A DNA stretch of 64,000 nt from Eubacteriaceae bacterium (GCA_021770095.1 JAETRQ010000003.1:62001-126000); one strand, 5' to 3'; positions 25,385-32,883 are shown, counted from the stretch's first letter. Notes: generated by a model from the sequence alone, not told the origin. Made by a program: numbers and translations.

Positions 25385-25915
25385 TTAAAAATAATATGTT
25401 TTTATAAATTGATTTATATCTGCTCCGCTTTCTATGTATCGCAAAAGAATTTCTGCACAGGCAAGGCTGTCGCTCCCTGCGTGATGGTGTTCAAGTTCAA
25501 TGCCGTAATAGTCACACATTGCATTGAGTCTGTGGCTCATTTTAGGAAGAATGCATCTGCCAATCTGCACTGTGCAGAGATATGGTGCGTGTGTTTTCCA
25601 ATTTATTCCATAATCCCGCAAGCAGCATTTGAGAACACTCATATCAAACGGTGCATTGTGTGCAACTAAAATGCCGCTGTTCATAATCGGTTCAATTTTA
25701 TTCCAAATTTGTAGAAAGGTTGGCTTGTCCTGCACCATTTCCTCACTGATTCCGGTTAATTGCGTGTTGAAATAATCAAAACCTGTTTCAGGATTGATGA
25801 GGGAATAGAGTTTCCTTGTGATCATTCCATTTTCAATTATCGTAATACCGATTGCACTCATACGATTGTTAAACCGATTCGGTGTTTCAACATCAAAAGC
25901 AATATATCGTGACAT
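25385..25915 (-). CDS. DnaQ-like 3'-5' exonuclease
   Basis: A 176-residue DEDDh exonuclease: ExoI motif IAFDVETPN (Asp and Glu), ExoII VAHNAPFDMSVL (Asp), ExoIII with HHAGSDSLACAEILL (His and Asp). All four metal-binding acids and the His are present. It resembles free-standing epsilon-type proofreading or RNase-T-like nucleases. It stands alone in the element. Confidence 0.92.
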   Translation of the reverse strand: MSRYIAFDVETPNRFNNRMSAIGITIIENGMITRKLYSLINPETGFDYFNTQLTGISEEMVQDKPTFLQIWNKIEPIMNSGILVAHNAPFDMSVLKCCLRDYGINWKTHAPYLCTVQIGRCILPKMSHRLNAMCDYYGIELEHHHAGSDSLACAEILLRYIESGADINQFIKTYYF

Positions 25916-26123
25916 TTTTGTTCCTACCTACTGTGTTTTGATAACCTGATAATATCATATTAAAATCTAAAAAGTCAATTTATGAATCAGACAATTTATT
26001 GTACAAACAACTGAATTATAAAAGAATTCTATGATAAAAATAATTACCATTCAATGAAATAGTGAAAGGAGTAATGGCATAAGGACAAGATGCTTTTGCA
26101 TAAATTTCGTTGAGGCGAGTTCT

Positions 26124-26288
26124 ATGAAAACGAAAGTTATTCTGGAAAGTCAAAACGAATATGCAAAGCAGGAAAATAAAGAATTTGAAAAAGTGTATAT
26201 GAAGGCAGTGCTGATGGCACTTCTGGAAGATAAAAAAATCAGCAAAGCACAATATGACGAGTGTAAAAGAAGATTGAAGATTGAATGA
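26124..26288 (+). CDS. Small SHOCT-like protein
   Basis: A 54-residue basic, helical protein ending in AVLMALLEDKKISKAQYDECKRRLKIE, the SHOCT-like helical-hairpin pattern typical of small genes close to clostridial serine recombinases. It may help recombination or regulation, but that is inference from neighbourhood. The region before it has TTGAGGCGAG as a weak ribosome-binding site. Confidence 0.7.
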   Translation: MKTKVILESQNEYAKQENKEFEKVYMKAVLMALLEDKKISKAQYDECKRRLKIE

Positions 26289-26313
26289 AAAACAGCCACT
26301 GAAAAGCGGCTGT
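26286..26313 (-). terminator. Intrinsic terminator of the metallopeptidase gene
   Basis: Stem ACAGCC (26292-26297) with GGCTGT (26308-26313). On the minus strand it is followed by TTTTT. Confidence 0.65.
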
Positions 26314-26319
26314 AAACTG

Positions 26320-27153
26320 TTATTCATTTGCAAATCTATAAAAATACTTAAGAACAACACTTAATTTCATTGATGCAATTTCTTGTAAAGAGTAATCATT
26401 CATAAGAAATCTGAAAAAGGATGTTCCTAAATAATAGCCAACATCGGAATGGTCCATAAAGCTTCGCCAATCACCAAAGAAATCCTGAACACTGTCCTTA
26501 TTTTGAATTCTTTTAAGATATTCAGTTTTAATTAAATTTCTATTCTCTTTACACCAATCCAGCCAACCATTTGTATTCTGATGATAATAGTCCGTATCAT
26601 TACAAAGGGTCTGTTCAAATACCATTGCAATGCCTTCACTATAAAGTTGATAAATGCCTTTTTGTCTATTATTCAATAAATGATTTTTATGTTCAAAATG
26701 TGAGTGATATATATGACCGAGTTCGTGGTAAATCAGTGCTTGCATATCACGTTCACTGCACCAGCCGAGTTCAACAACCTTTTCAAGACCAATCAGTATA
26801 ACTTTTTGATTTTTAATAGTAGTTGCCCAGCCCGCAGCATTTCCTAAGCCTAAATATAAGATAATTGTAACATCCAAATCAATGTTGAATTTCTTTTTGA
26901 TTTCATCCGACAGATTTTTTGTGGCGTTTATAAATGATTGATGTGCCACTTCTGCTGTTTTGATATTTTTTTGTATGTCATTAAAAATTGCATAAATTTT
27001 ATCTTTATATTCTGAAATTCTTGAAAAATCTTTTTCTACTTTGTTTTTTAATTCGGGAAATATAGAAATGGCATAGTCATCCCATAATGCTTTATTGAAA
27101 ACACCATTTTCATAACAATTGAATATATCACTGTAAGTATCCATTATTTTCAA
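26320..27153 (-). CDS. Zincin metallopeptidase-like protein
   Basis: A 278-residue soluble protein with the zinc motif IYHELGHIYHSH and a downstream Glu in SEGIAMVFEQ, the gluzincin arrangement. I see no signal peptide. I prefer the TTG at 27153 as start because GAGGTGAT lies 8 bases upstream; an ATG at 27144 is possible. In integrative elements such proteins can cleave a repressor to trigger excision; here that is only an inference from the position beside the recombinase. Confidence 0.75.
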   Translation of the reverse strand: MKIMDTYSDIFNCYENGVFNKALWDDYAISIFPELKNKVEKDFSRISEYKDKIYAIFNDIQKNIKTAEVAHQSFINATKNLSDEIKKKFNIDLDVTIILYLGLGNAAGWATTIKNQKVILIGLEKVVELGWCSERDMQALIYHELGHIYHSHFEHKNHLLNNRQKGIYQLYSEGIAMVFEQTLCNDTDYYHQNTNGWLDWCKENRNLIKTEYLKRIQNKDSVQDFFGDWRSFMDHSDVGYYLGTSFFRFLMNDYSLQEIASMKLSVVLKYFYRFANE

Positions 27154-27293
27154 GACTATCACCTCGCAGTTACAGTATATCATAACTACATATTTTAATC
27201 AAAAATCATTTCAAAAATTAGATGTTTAGATGTTCTAATATAATGCACAACTGATAAGAAGGCAACTACCTGCCTAAAGAAAGGAGTAAAAAT

Positions 27294-28967
27294 ATGTTTG
27301 AATCGGATGCTGAGGTTAAGCGGATTGCTGCTTACTGCCGAGTGTCTACAGACAAGACGGATCAGGCAAATTCACTTGAAAGCCAGCAGAAATTCTTCAA
27401 CGAATACATAAGGCAAAATCATTTGTGGGAACTTTATGATATTTATGTTGATGATGGAATTTCAGGCACGAATACGAAAAAACGAGTGGCTTTCAATCAG
27501 ATGATTGAAGATGCAAAAAACGGTAAATTTGATTTGATTATCACAAAAGAAATCAGCCGATTTGCGAGAAATATTCTCGACAGCATTGGCTATACAAGAG
27601 AACTGAAAGCACTCGGTGTTGGCGTGATTTTTCTGAATGACAACATTAACACTCTTGACAGAGATGCGGAAATGCGGCTTGCGTTTCTCTCCACAATGGC
27701 ACAGGAGGAAAGCCGAAAAACAAGTGAGCGCGTGAAGTGGGGGTTGCGCAGACAGATGGAAAAAGGCGTCGTCCTCGGCAGAGATATGCTGGGATTCGAT
27801 GTGCGTGACGGCAAACTGATCATCAACGATGAAGGCGCTGAAACAGTAAGGTTGATTTATCACAAATTCCTTGATGAGGGCAAGGGTGCTCATAGGATTG
27901 CAAAGGAACTGCGTGAGGAAGGCATCAAGACATCTACACGAATAAAAGACTGGTCATACACAGTGATTCTTCGTATACTGCGAAATGAAAAATACTGCGG
28001 TGATCTGGTTCAGCAAAAGACCTATACGCCCGACTATCTCACACATCAAAAAAAACGCAATTACGGCGAGATTGAAACAGTGACAATCAAAAATCATCAC
28101 GAGCCGATTATCTCTCGTGAACGCTTTGAGGCCGTGCAGAGAGAACTGGAAAGAAGAAAACCGTCTCAGAGCACGGTAAAAACCTTTGCAAACAGGTATG
28201 CACTGTCGGGCAAGATTATCTGCGGTGAATGTGGTGCAAGCTTTGTCAGACGGCAAAAAAAGCGAAAAGACGGCACAATGACCGTGAAATGGGTGTGTGC
28301 TGAAAGTCAGAAAAACGGTAGTCAACATAAAGAAAAAGACGGAACTGCTGTGGGCTGCACAACAAATTCCATCAATGACAGGGATATAAAAGAGATTTTG
28401 CAAACGGTGCTTGCAGATACAATGCTGAGCCGAACAAATATCATTAATACGCTTTTGCAGACAGTAGAAAGTGTTGTGAAAAGTGCAAGTGACAATGATA
28501 ACATTGCACGTTTTCAAAACGATATTGCTAGGTGCGAGGACAAGAAAAAGAAATTGCTTGATTTGTGCCTGAACGGATATATTGAGAATAAGGAGTATCG
28601 AGAGGTATGCGATGATTTAAACTGTCAGATAACTGCCCTGGAGCAGAAAATGATTCAAGAACAAAGCAATCAGAAGATGTTTGCAGATAAGGAAAAAATT
28701 ATTGATGATATAAAAGCATATGTAAATGCTATATCGACAGGCGAGGGATGGAACGATGCGTTTTATAGAAATATCGTTGACAAAATTGTAATTTATAAGG
28801 GCAGAAAAATAGATATTCACCTGAAACGGATACCTGAAAAGCGGCAGGGCAGAATCCTCGCAGGAAGACAGGAAATTGAGGCATACGAGAGAATAAAGTA
28901 CTCTTGTGTGTGCTCTGAACCTATATCTGTTAATAATCCTTTCAGTTCAGGGAATGGCATGGAATAA
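27294..28967 (+). CDS. Large serine recombinase (integrase of the cotJC element)
   Basis: A 557-residue recombinase: resolvase catalytic domain with the active Ser in AAYCRVSTDKT and the Arg motif TKEISRFARN, a recombinase domain with DWSYTVILRILRNEKYCGD, a zinc ribbon (CGECGASF and later Cys pair), and a C-terminal coiled coil. AAAGGAGT precedes the ATG. The frame crosses the att core: its last 15 residues are read from cotJC antisense DNA. In the excised circle the frame would run into the other end of the element and gain about 49 residues. It should insert and remove the element at the GG core. Confidence 0.95.
   Translation: MFESDAEVKRIAAYCRVSTDKTDQANSLESQQKFFNEYIRQNHLWELYDIYVDDGISGTNTKKRVAFNQMIEDAKNGKFDLIITKEISRFARNILDSIGYTRELKALGVGVIFLNDNINTLDRDAEMRLAFLSTMAQEESRKTSERVKWGLRRQMEKGVVLGRDMLGFDVRDGKLIINDEGAETVRLIYHKFLDEGKGAHRIAKELREEGIKTSTRIKDWSYTVILRILRNEKYCGDLVQQKTYTPDYLTHQKKRNYGEIETVTIKNHHEPIISRERFEAVQRELERRKPSQSTVKTFANRYALSGKIICGECGASFVRRQKKRKDGTMTVKWVCAESQKNGSQHKEKDGTAVGCTTNSINDRDIKEILQTVLADTMLSRTNIINTLLQTVESVVKSASDNDNIARFQNDIARCEDKKKKLLDLCLNGYIENKEYREVCDDLNCQITALEQKMIQEQSNQKMFADKEKIIDDIKAYVNAISTGEGWNDAFYRNIVDKIVIYKGRKIDIHLKRIPEKRQGRILAGRQEIEAYERIKYSCVCSEPISVNNPFSSGNGME
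28904..28938. other. Right junction of the cotJC-intervening element (att site)
   Basis: Element sequence TTGTGTGTGCTCTGAA ends at CC (28920-28921), and cotJC sequence TATATCTGTTAA follows. The TTGTGTGT is the inverted partner of ACACACAA near 15186. It lies inside the recombinase reading frame. Confidence 0.8.
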
Positions 28968-29023
28968 CGTTGAGAAAGATAGCGCAGTGATGCACCAAGT
29001 TCACCATCAGGTCCACTGTATTG
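28920..29023 (-). pseudogene. cotJC: cotJC middle fragment
   Basis: The minus strand encodes QYSGPDGELGASLRYLSQRY, then SMPFPELKGLLTDIG: the CotJC block that directly precedes the VEELGHLEM of the 3' fragment at 14758-15174. In-frame stops (TAA TAA) lie immediately before the Gln codon, where the second recombinase element begins. The first 30-40 codons are not in the window. Because of this second break, excision of the first element alone would not give a full gene. Confidence 0.88.
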
Positions 29024-29038
29024 TTATTAGAGACTATA

Positions 29039-30475
29039 TTATGCATAAAAATAAATTGCTAATTTTGAATTAGCCTTATCGTATACAATGTGTGAAATTA
29101 TGGTCCTGAGGGCTTCATTTTTTGCTTTTTCGGAGATTGTGGGGTCGTTAATCAATCTGACAATATTCATTACTCTGTTGGCGTATGCAGAGCGGTCTAT
29201 CTGATTAGTTGGATTGATTTCTGTATCTTTTTTATTTCTGAGATATTCGATATTATCAAGTATGTCTTTTTTATTTTTCGCGTATTCATCAAGTGAATCT
29301 ACACCGTTGCGGTATGCCTCTTTGCAGCGGTTCAGTTTTTCATTTTCTTTTGCAATCAAAGAATCGTAGTCTATCTGCGGTTCTTTTTTATTATCTATTT
29401 TTGGTGCAAAGTTAAACTGCATATTTTCAGCCGCTTGCTCAAGAGCAGTAATGACGGCTTTATTTGCTTTTTTTATTGAAAGTGAATGTGAAGTTTTGCA
29501 TGATCCTCTTGCATAGTTATGACACTGCATGGATGGACATGCAGTCTGCGAACGAATCAGTGTAGCGCCGCAGCAGGAACACCTGACAAGTCCTTTGAGC
29601 ATCCAGTCAACAGGCTGGTCCTTTCGTTGCCGGTTGCTATACATATTTTTCTGCATTTTTAATCTTTCCTGTACTTTATTCCACAAATCCATATCAATCA
29701 GTGGTTCGTGACTGCCGTCGGTTATCAGTATGTTTTCATTATCATAATCACGTTTTGATGCGGCTTTGCCGTCGGTAGACCAACGGATTTTACCAATATA
29801 AACAGGATTGTGGAGTATGTAATCAATCAGACGGTTATCAGGCGGATTGCCGCGGTGCGTACGTACACCTTGATTACCTAACTGTGTTGCAATTTCCCTC
29901 AAACCTTTACCATTGGCATAATCATTGAATATCTGACGGATAATGGGTGCTTCGGATTCATCCGGATAGTATTGTTTATCAATTAATTTGTATCCGAGAG
30001 CCGGATGGCACATAGGTTCACCGCGCCCTGCCTTTTCGGTCATACCGCGCTTGACTTCGCCGCTCAGGCGGATAAGATAATATTCATCCATCCATTCAAT
30101 AATGCGCTCAATCAGTGAACCGAACACGCCGTCAACGACCGGTTCTGAAATACTGACGACATCAACATGATTTTTTCGCAGCAGGGATTTAAAAACGATA
30201 CTTTCTTCTTGATTCCTTGCAAAACGGCTGAATTTCCATACATAAATTGTTTTGAACGGAGTGTCTTTTTCCTTCGCCATGGCAATCATACGGTTGAATT
30301 CAATACGTTTTTTTGAACTTTTTGCGCTGATGCCGTCATCAAAGAAAACATATTCATCAGGGACATACGTGTTATTCTTTTTTGCAAAATCTCTTATTAA
30401 TTTAAGTTGGCTGTCAGGACTGTATTCATCCTGCCTTTCATCTGATACACGGATATATGCCGCTGCGATTTTCAT
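29039..30475 (-). CDS. Large serine recombinase (prophage integrase)
   Basis: A 478-residue recombinase with the active Ser in AAYIRVSDERQDEYS, the WKFSRFARN motif, a recombinase domain (RLIDYILHNPVYIGKIRW), a zinc ribbon (CSCCGATLIRSQTACPSM) and a coiled-coil C-terminus. It differs clearly in sequence from the recombinase at 27294. Its stop lies 16 bases from the cotJC fragment, the usual place of a phage integrase next to its att site. ATG follows AGGATGTGATAAA. Confidence 0.94.
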   Translation of the reverse strand: MKIAAAYIRVSDERQDEYSPDSQLKLIRDFAKKNNTYVPDEYVFFDDGISAKSSKKRIEFNRMIAMAKEKDTPFKTIYVWKFSRFARNQEESIVFKSLLRKNHVDVVSISEPVVDGVFGSLIERIIEWMDEYYLIRLSGEVKRGMTEKAGRGEPMCHPALGYKLIDKQYYPDESEAPIIRQIFNDYANGKGLREIATQLGNQGVRTHRGNPPDNRLIDYILHNPVYIGKIRWSTDGKAASKRDYDNENILITDGSHEPLIDMDLWNKVQERLKMQKNMYSNRQRKDQPVDWMLKGLVRCSCCGATLIRSQTACPSMQCHNYARGSCKTSHSLSIKKANKAVITALEQAAENMQFNFAPKIDNKKEPQIDYDSLIAKENEKLNRCKEAYRNGVDSLDEYAKNKKDILDNIEYLRNKKDTEINPTNQIDRSAYANRVMNIVRLINDPTISEKAKNEALRTIISHIVYDKANSKLAIYFYA

Positions 30476-30528
30476 TTTATCACATCCTATTTCATTTTAC
30501 TTGAAAAAGGGCATAAAAATACCCCTGC

Positions 30529-30638
30529 TTGATTTTACAGGCAGAGCGTGATATAATCCTATTGTTCGGTAGGGATGTATTTTACACTCTGCTATTTAAC
30601 CTCTCGGCTATTGGCGTAGTCGAGGGGTTTGTTTTTTT
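30529..30638 (+). ncRNA. Candidate small RNA with promoter and terminator
   Basis: TTGATT (30529-30534) and TATAAT (30552-30557) with 17-base spacing, then about 75 transcribed bases ending in AACCTCTCG/CGAGGGGTT (30598-30606, 30621-30629) and a T run. There is no reading frame. Its first transcribed bases GTTCGGTAGGG (30564-30574) are the exact complement of a loop in the structured element at 34794-34804, so the two may pair or be relatives. Confidence 0.45.
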
Positions 30639-31137
30639 ATTTGGATTTTTTTGAATAATTAGGATTATAATGATTGCATGCATTTTCAAGTTTTTTGAAA
30701 TCGCAGCAAATTTCATTCAAGAATTTAATATTGCCTTTAGTGGCTTTGTAATAAGTCTTAGAAGCATGATAAAAAATATCTGCTTTTCTTTTGTTCATAT
30801 ATGATATTTGTCGTCTAAGCAATTCTGCATATCTTTCATCAGGTTCCTGGTCTATATCAAAACTAATCAGTGCAGATTCGTGAACAGGTATCATATTGTT
30901 GAATCCAAGCATTCCGAGCTTTCCATCATCAAGTTTCAGAATATGTATACCGGATTTAACATTATTGTGATTTGCTTTGGGTGATTCCATAGGCACAAAA
31001 TAATTGTAACTGCTCACGCATAAAACAATTCCGACATATGGACGGCGTTGGTTTTTATTATTTTGTACTCTACTGTCACAGCCTTGTAAATAACGAATAT
31101 ATTTGTTATTTATACGATATAATTTTAGATTTTCCAT
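30637..31137 (-). CDS. toxN: Type III toxin, ToxN/AbiQ-family endoribonuclease
   Basis: A 166-residue protein with the ToxN/AbiQ pattern: KLYRINNKYIRYL, then RPYVGIVLCV, a KSGIHILKLDDGKLGMLGFNNMIPV core and a helical tail. Members cut RNA and are held inactive by a repeat RNA encoded just upstream, which is present here. The terminator between repeats and toxin and the GGAGG ribosome-binding site complete the classic layout. Its role is probably phage exclusion or prophage maintenance. Confidence 0.9.
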   Translation of the reverse strand: MENLKLYRINNKYIRYLQGCDSRVQNNKNQRRPYVGIVLCVSSYNYFVPMESPKANHNNVKSGIHILKLDDGKLGMLGFNNMIPVHESALISFDIDQEPDERYAELLRRQISYMNKRKADIFYHASKTYYKATKGNIKFLNEICCDFKKLENACNHYNPNYSKKSK

Positions 31138-31147
31138 ATTCCTCCAA

Positions 31148-31352
31148 TAAAAAAAGAGATAGACATCAGCCTATCTCACTTTTTTTAGTCCCTACTTACG
31201 GCAAGGGATTTCCGCTTTTTTAAGTTCTGACTTACGGCACAGACTTTCCGCTTTTTTGAGTTCCGATTTAACGGCTCGGACTTTCCGCTTAAAAAGAAAG
31301 GAGTAAAAAATGTTAAATCATTTTCCTCTCTAATGTGGAAATAACTTTCCAC
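31148..31352 (-). ncRNA. Type III antitoxin RNA (ToxI-like) with promoter and attenuating terminator
   Basis: Promoter on the minus strand: TTGATT (31382-31387), 17 bases, TATAAT (31359-31364). The RNA carries three 36-base repeats (31187-31294) and ends in a stem GAGATAG/CTATCTC (31156-31162, 31171-31177) with a T tract before toxN. Repeat stems covary (CCCT/AGGG, TCTG/CAGA, TCCG/CGGA), which supports a folded RNA unit. Confidence 0.88.
31187..31294 (-). repeat. Three tandem 36-bp antitoxin repeats
   Basis: Units 31187-31222, 31223-31258 and 31259-31294, each containing (plus-strand view) a CTTACGG or TTTAACGG core followed by TTTCCGCTT. They are contiguous with no spacers, which rules out a CRISPR array. 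Confidence 0.88.
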
Positions 31353-31483
31353 AATTCTATTATATACGAAAACCAACCGAAAATCAACAACAAGATATAT
31401 AGGCTAAATATTAAATTTTTTCAATAAATTGCGTATTTTGTTTAACATCTTGATTACTGCAAAGTAATCAAAAGTTTATTTTA

Positions 31484-31732
31484 TTATTTTTCCCAAGTAT
31501 GACCACATTGTTGGCAAGCACATATGGTCTTCTGTTTGTTGACTGCCTTTTGCTTTTTATGACCAAAAATTTTAAAAATTAGTGCAGGTAAAGTTAAAAA
31601 TAGCCATTTACATGGTATCCACCACCAGCCAACACAAAGCCACCAGAAAAAGCCGTGGTGCTTGTCTTTCATTTCAACTTCATTGATTACTTGAACATTA
31701 ACATTTTCGCTTCCGCATTTTGGACATTTCAT
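31484..31732 (-). CDS. Zinc-ribbon membrane-associated protein
   Basis: An 82-residue protein with an N-terminal MKCPKCGSENV and C-terminal CACQQCGHTWEK, together a split zinc ribbon around a Trp-rich hydrophobic stretch (FFWWLCVGWWWIPCKWLFL). Similar proteins occur near phage repressors. GGAGAA precedes the ATG. Function unknown. Confidence 0.65.
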   Translation of the reverse strand: MKCPKCGSENVNVQVINEVEMKDKHHGFFWWLCVGWWWIPCKWLFLTLPALIFKIFGHKKQKAVNKQKTICACQQCGHTWEK

Positions 31733-32085
31733 AAATATTCTCCTTCTGCCATTATAAATGGACTTAAAAATTTTGTTTTCCGTTCGTTTTTTTTAATTCC
31801 ATTATAAAGTTTATATAACCACGGCAAAAGTACGGTGTCACCGCATAATTTGTCGAATTATATCAAAAAATGTAAAAGTTGGTAAAACTTACCATTCACA
31901 ATCTGCCCCTGCCATTCGATTAAGTTAATGAGAGGGAAAATTTTACAAATTCCAATTGTGAAAAAGTCCTTTTTCATAGTCCATATTTTTGGACTGTTGG
32001 GTTACAAACTATTGCAAAGTCAAAAAATCTATTGTAAAGTATAATCACAGAACAAATGTTCAACGACGGTAAAGGGGTAGTACAT
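31733..32085. other. Non-coding region upstream of the SOS-box ORF
   Basis: No gene is evident. The stretch has several short inverted repeats (for example GTAA...TTAC near 31880 and AGTCC/GGACT near 31978-31997). It ends in a promoter-like TATAAT (32039-32044) and the LexA box at 32050. Confidence 0.5.
32050..32061. promoter_or_regulatory. LexA (SOS) box in the prophage switch region
   Basis: GAACAAATGTTC has the GAAC-N4-GTTC core and matches the dinB box GAACAATTGTTC at 10 of 12 positions. It lies a few bases after TATAAT and 25 bases before the small ORF at 32086, where LexA binding would block transcription. Confidence 0.65.
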
Positions 32086-32232
32086 ATGGAAAATAGAAGT
32101 ATCGCTAATAAGTTAAATGATGTTAATCGCATAAAGAAAGAGCAGTTCTTGAAGTATTTACTTACTCTTGAGATGCAAGAAAGGTCAAGTAATCAAGCGC
32201 CTGTTTCTGCTTGTCATCAGAAAGGCGATTGA
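32086..32232 (+). CDS. Small SOS-associated ORF, antisense to the repressor 3' end
   Basis: A 48-residue helical protein (MENRSIANKLNDVNRIKKEQ and onward), with AAAGGGGTAG upstream. Its last 71 bases overlap the repressor gene on the other strand. The promoter carries a LexA box. The arrangement fits a DNA-damage-induced antirepressor or an antisense transcript against the repressor; both are inference. No family recognised. Confidence 0.5.
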   Translation: MENRSIANKLNDVNRIKKEQFLKYLLTLEMQERSSNQAPVSACHQKGD

Positions 32233-32485
32233 ATACTTCAAGTATTTGTCTGTCAAGTTCTTCATCAGAGAGAGAAGAGATGTTTTCATCCCAACCCATA
32301 AGATAAGATGGCGATACATTTAATGCATTAGCAAAAGCAATCACTTTGCTATATGATATATCTCTTAATCCTAATTCGATTTTATTGACTGCAGAACGTG
32401 ATTTATATCCTAATTTGTTAGCCAAATCTTGTTGCGATAAACCTTGCTCTTCTCTCAAATTCTTTATTCGTTCATAAATAGTCAT
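32162..32485 (-). CDS. CI-like phage repressor (XRE family)
   Basis: A 107-residue repressor with an N-terminal HTH (GLSQQDLANKLGYKSRSAVNKIELG) and a short C-terminal helical part; there is no peptidase-type CI domain. I chose ATG 32485 (MTIYERIKNLREEQ) after AGAGGTATGAAACC; the long frame starting at 32716 crosses the operators. It is divergent from the Cro-like gene and should keep lysogeny. Confidence 0.88.
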   Translation of the reverse strand: MTIYERIKNLREEQGLSQQDLANKLGYKSRSAVNKIELGLRDISYSKVIAFANALNVSPSYLMGWDENISSLSDEELDRQILEVFNRLSDDKQKQALDYLTFLASQE

Positions 32486-32514
32486 GGTTTCATACCTCTT
32501 TTGTATACAATAAC

Positions 32515-32635
32515 ATGTTGTTGCCAAAAAATCAACATTTTTTGAAAAAACATCAAAAAATATGTTGACAAAGTGGCTACGTTGTGGTATTGTTTTGTTG
32601 TAGCCAAAACGACTACAAAAGGAGGATGAGAAAAT
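32515..32635. promoter_or_regulatory. CI/Cro intergenic operators
   Basis: Copies of a TTGTAGCCA/TGGCTACAA half-site occur at about 32518 (TTGTTGCCA), 32572 (TGGCTACGT) and 32598 (TTGTAGCCA followed by CTACAA, a near palindrome). A further exact TGGCTACAA lies at about 32851 after cro. These are the expected binding sites of the two HTH proteins. Confidence 0.7.
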
Positions 32636-32636
32636 A

Positions 32637-32840
32637 TTGATTAATACTAACTTATTAAAAGCAAAAATAGTGGAACTTGGATATACGCAGCTTGAAGTTG
32701 CAAAACAGATGGGCATTTCTTATCAGTCTTTTAATTATAAATTAAATAGCATTAATGAATTTAAAGTTTCGGAAATTGAAAAATTGTGTAAAGTATTAAA
32801 AATTAATAAAAGTGAAGCACATTTATATTTTTTATCTTGA
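32637..32840 (+). CDS. Cro-like HTH protein
   Basis: A 67-residue one-domain XRE/Cro protein (YTQLEVAKQMGISYQSFNYKL). It starts with TTG at 32637, 8 bases after AAAGGAGG. Divergent from the repressor across shared operators, so it should be the first early gene of the lytic program. Confidence 0.82.
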   Translation: MINTNLLKAKIVELGYTQLEVAKQMGISYQSFNYKLNSINEFKVSEIEKLCKVLKINKSEAHLYFLS

Positions 32841-32883
32841 GAGTAGGCAAAATGGCTACAAAAAAAGAATGAAAGGAGTAAAT

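Larger units (their letters stand above)
15175..28919. mobile_element. 13.7-kb serine-recombinase integrative element inside cotJC
   Basis: The element is bounded by the two cotJC fragments. Joining its ends gives an attP whose arms TTGTGTGT and ACACACAA are placed symmetrically, 9-16 bases either side of a CC core. Removing it joins GAT ATA GG to G GTA GAA on the cotJC strand and restores the codons for D-I-G-V-E-E. The large serine recombinase gene abuts the right end. There are no conjugation or phage structural genes. The rest is cargo: two acetyltransferases, GyrI-like, DUF4180, YdeI-like, DUF5131, GH26, GH18, TetR, EamA, an exonuclease and a zincin. It resembles sigK-intervening (skin) elements in logic. 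Confidence 0.85.

Noticed and set aside
31187-31294. Three short repeats that look like a CRISPR array
   Set aside because: The 36-base units are contiguous without spacers, they covary in stem positions, and they lie before a ToxN-like gene. This is a type III antitoxin.
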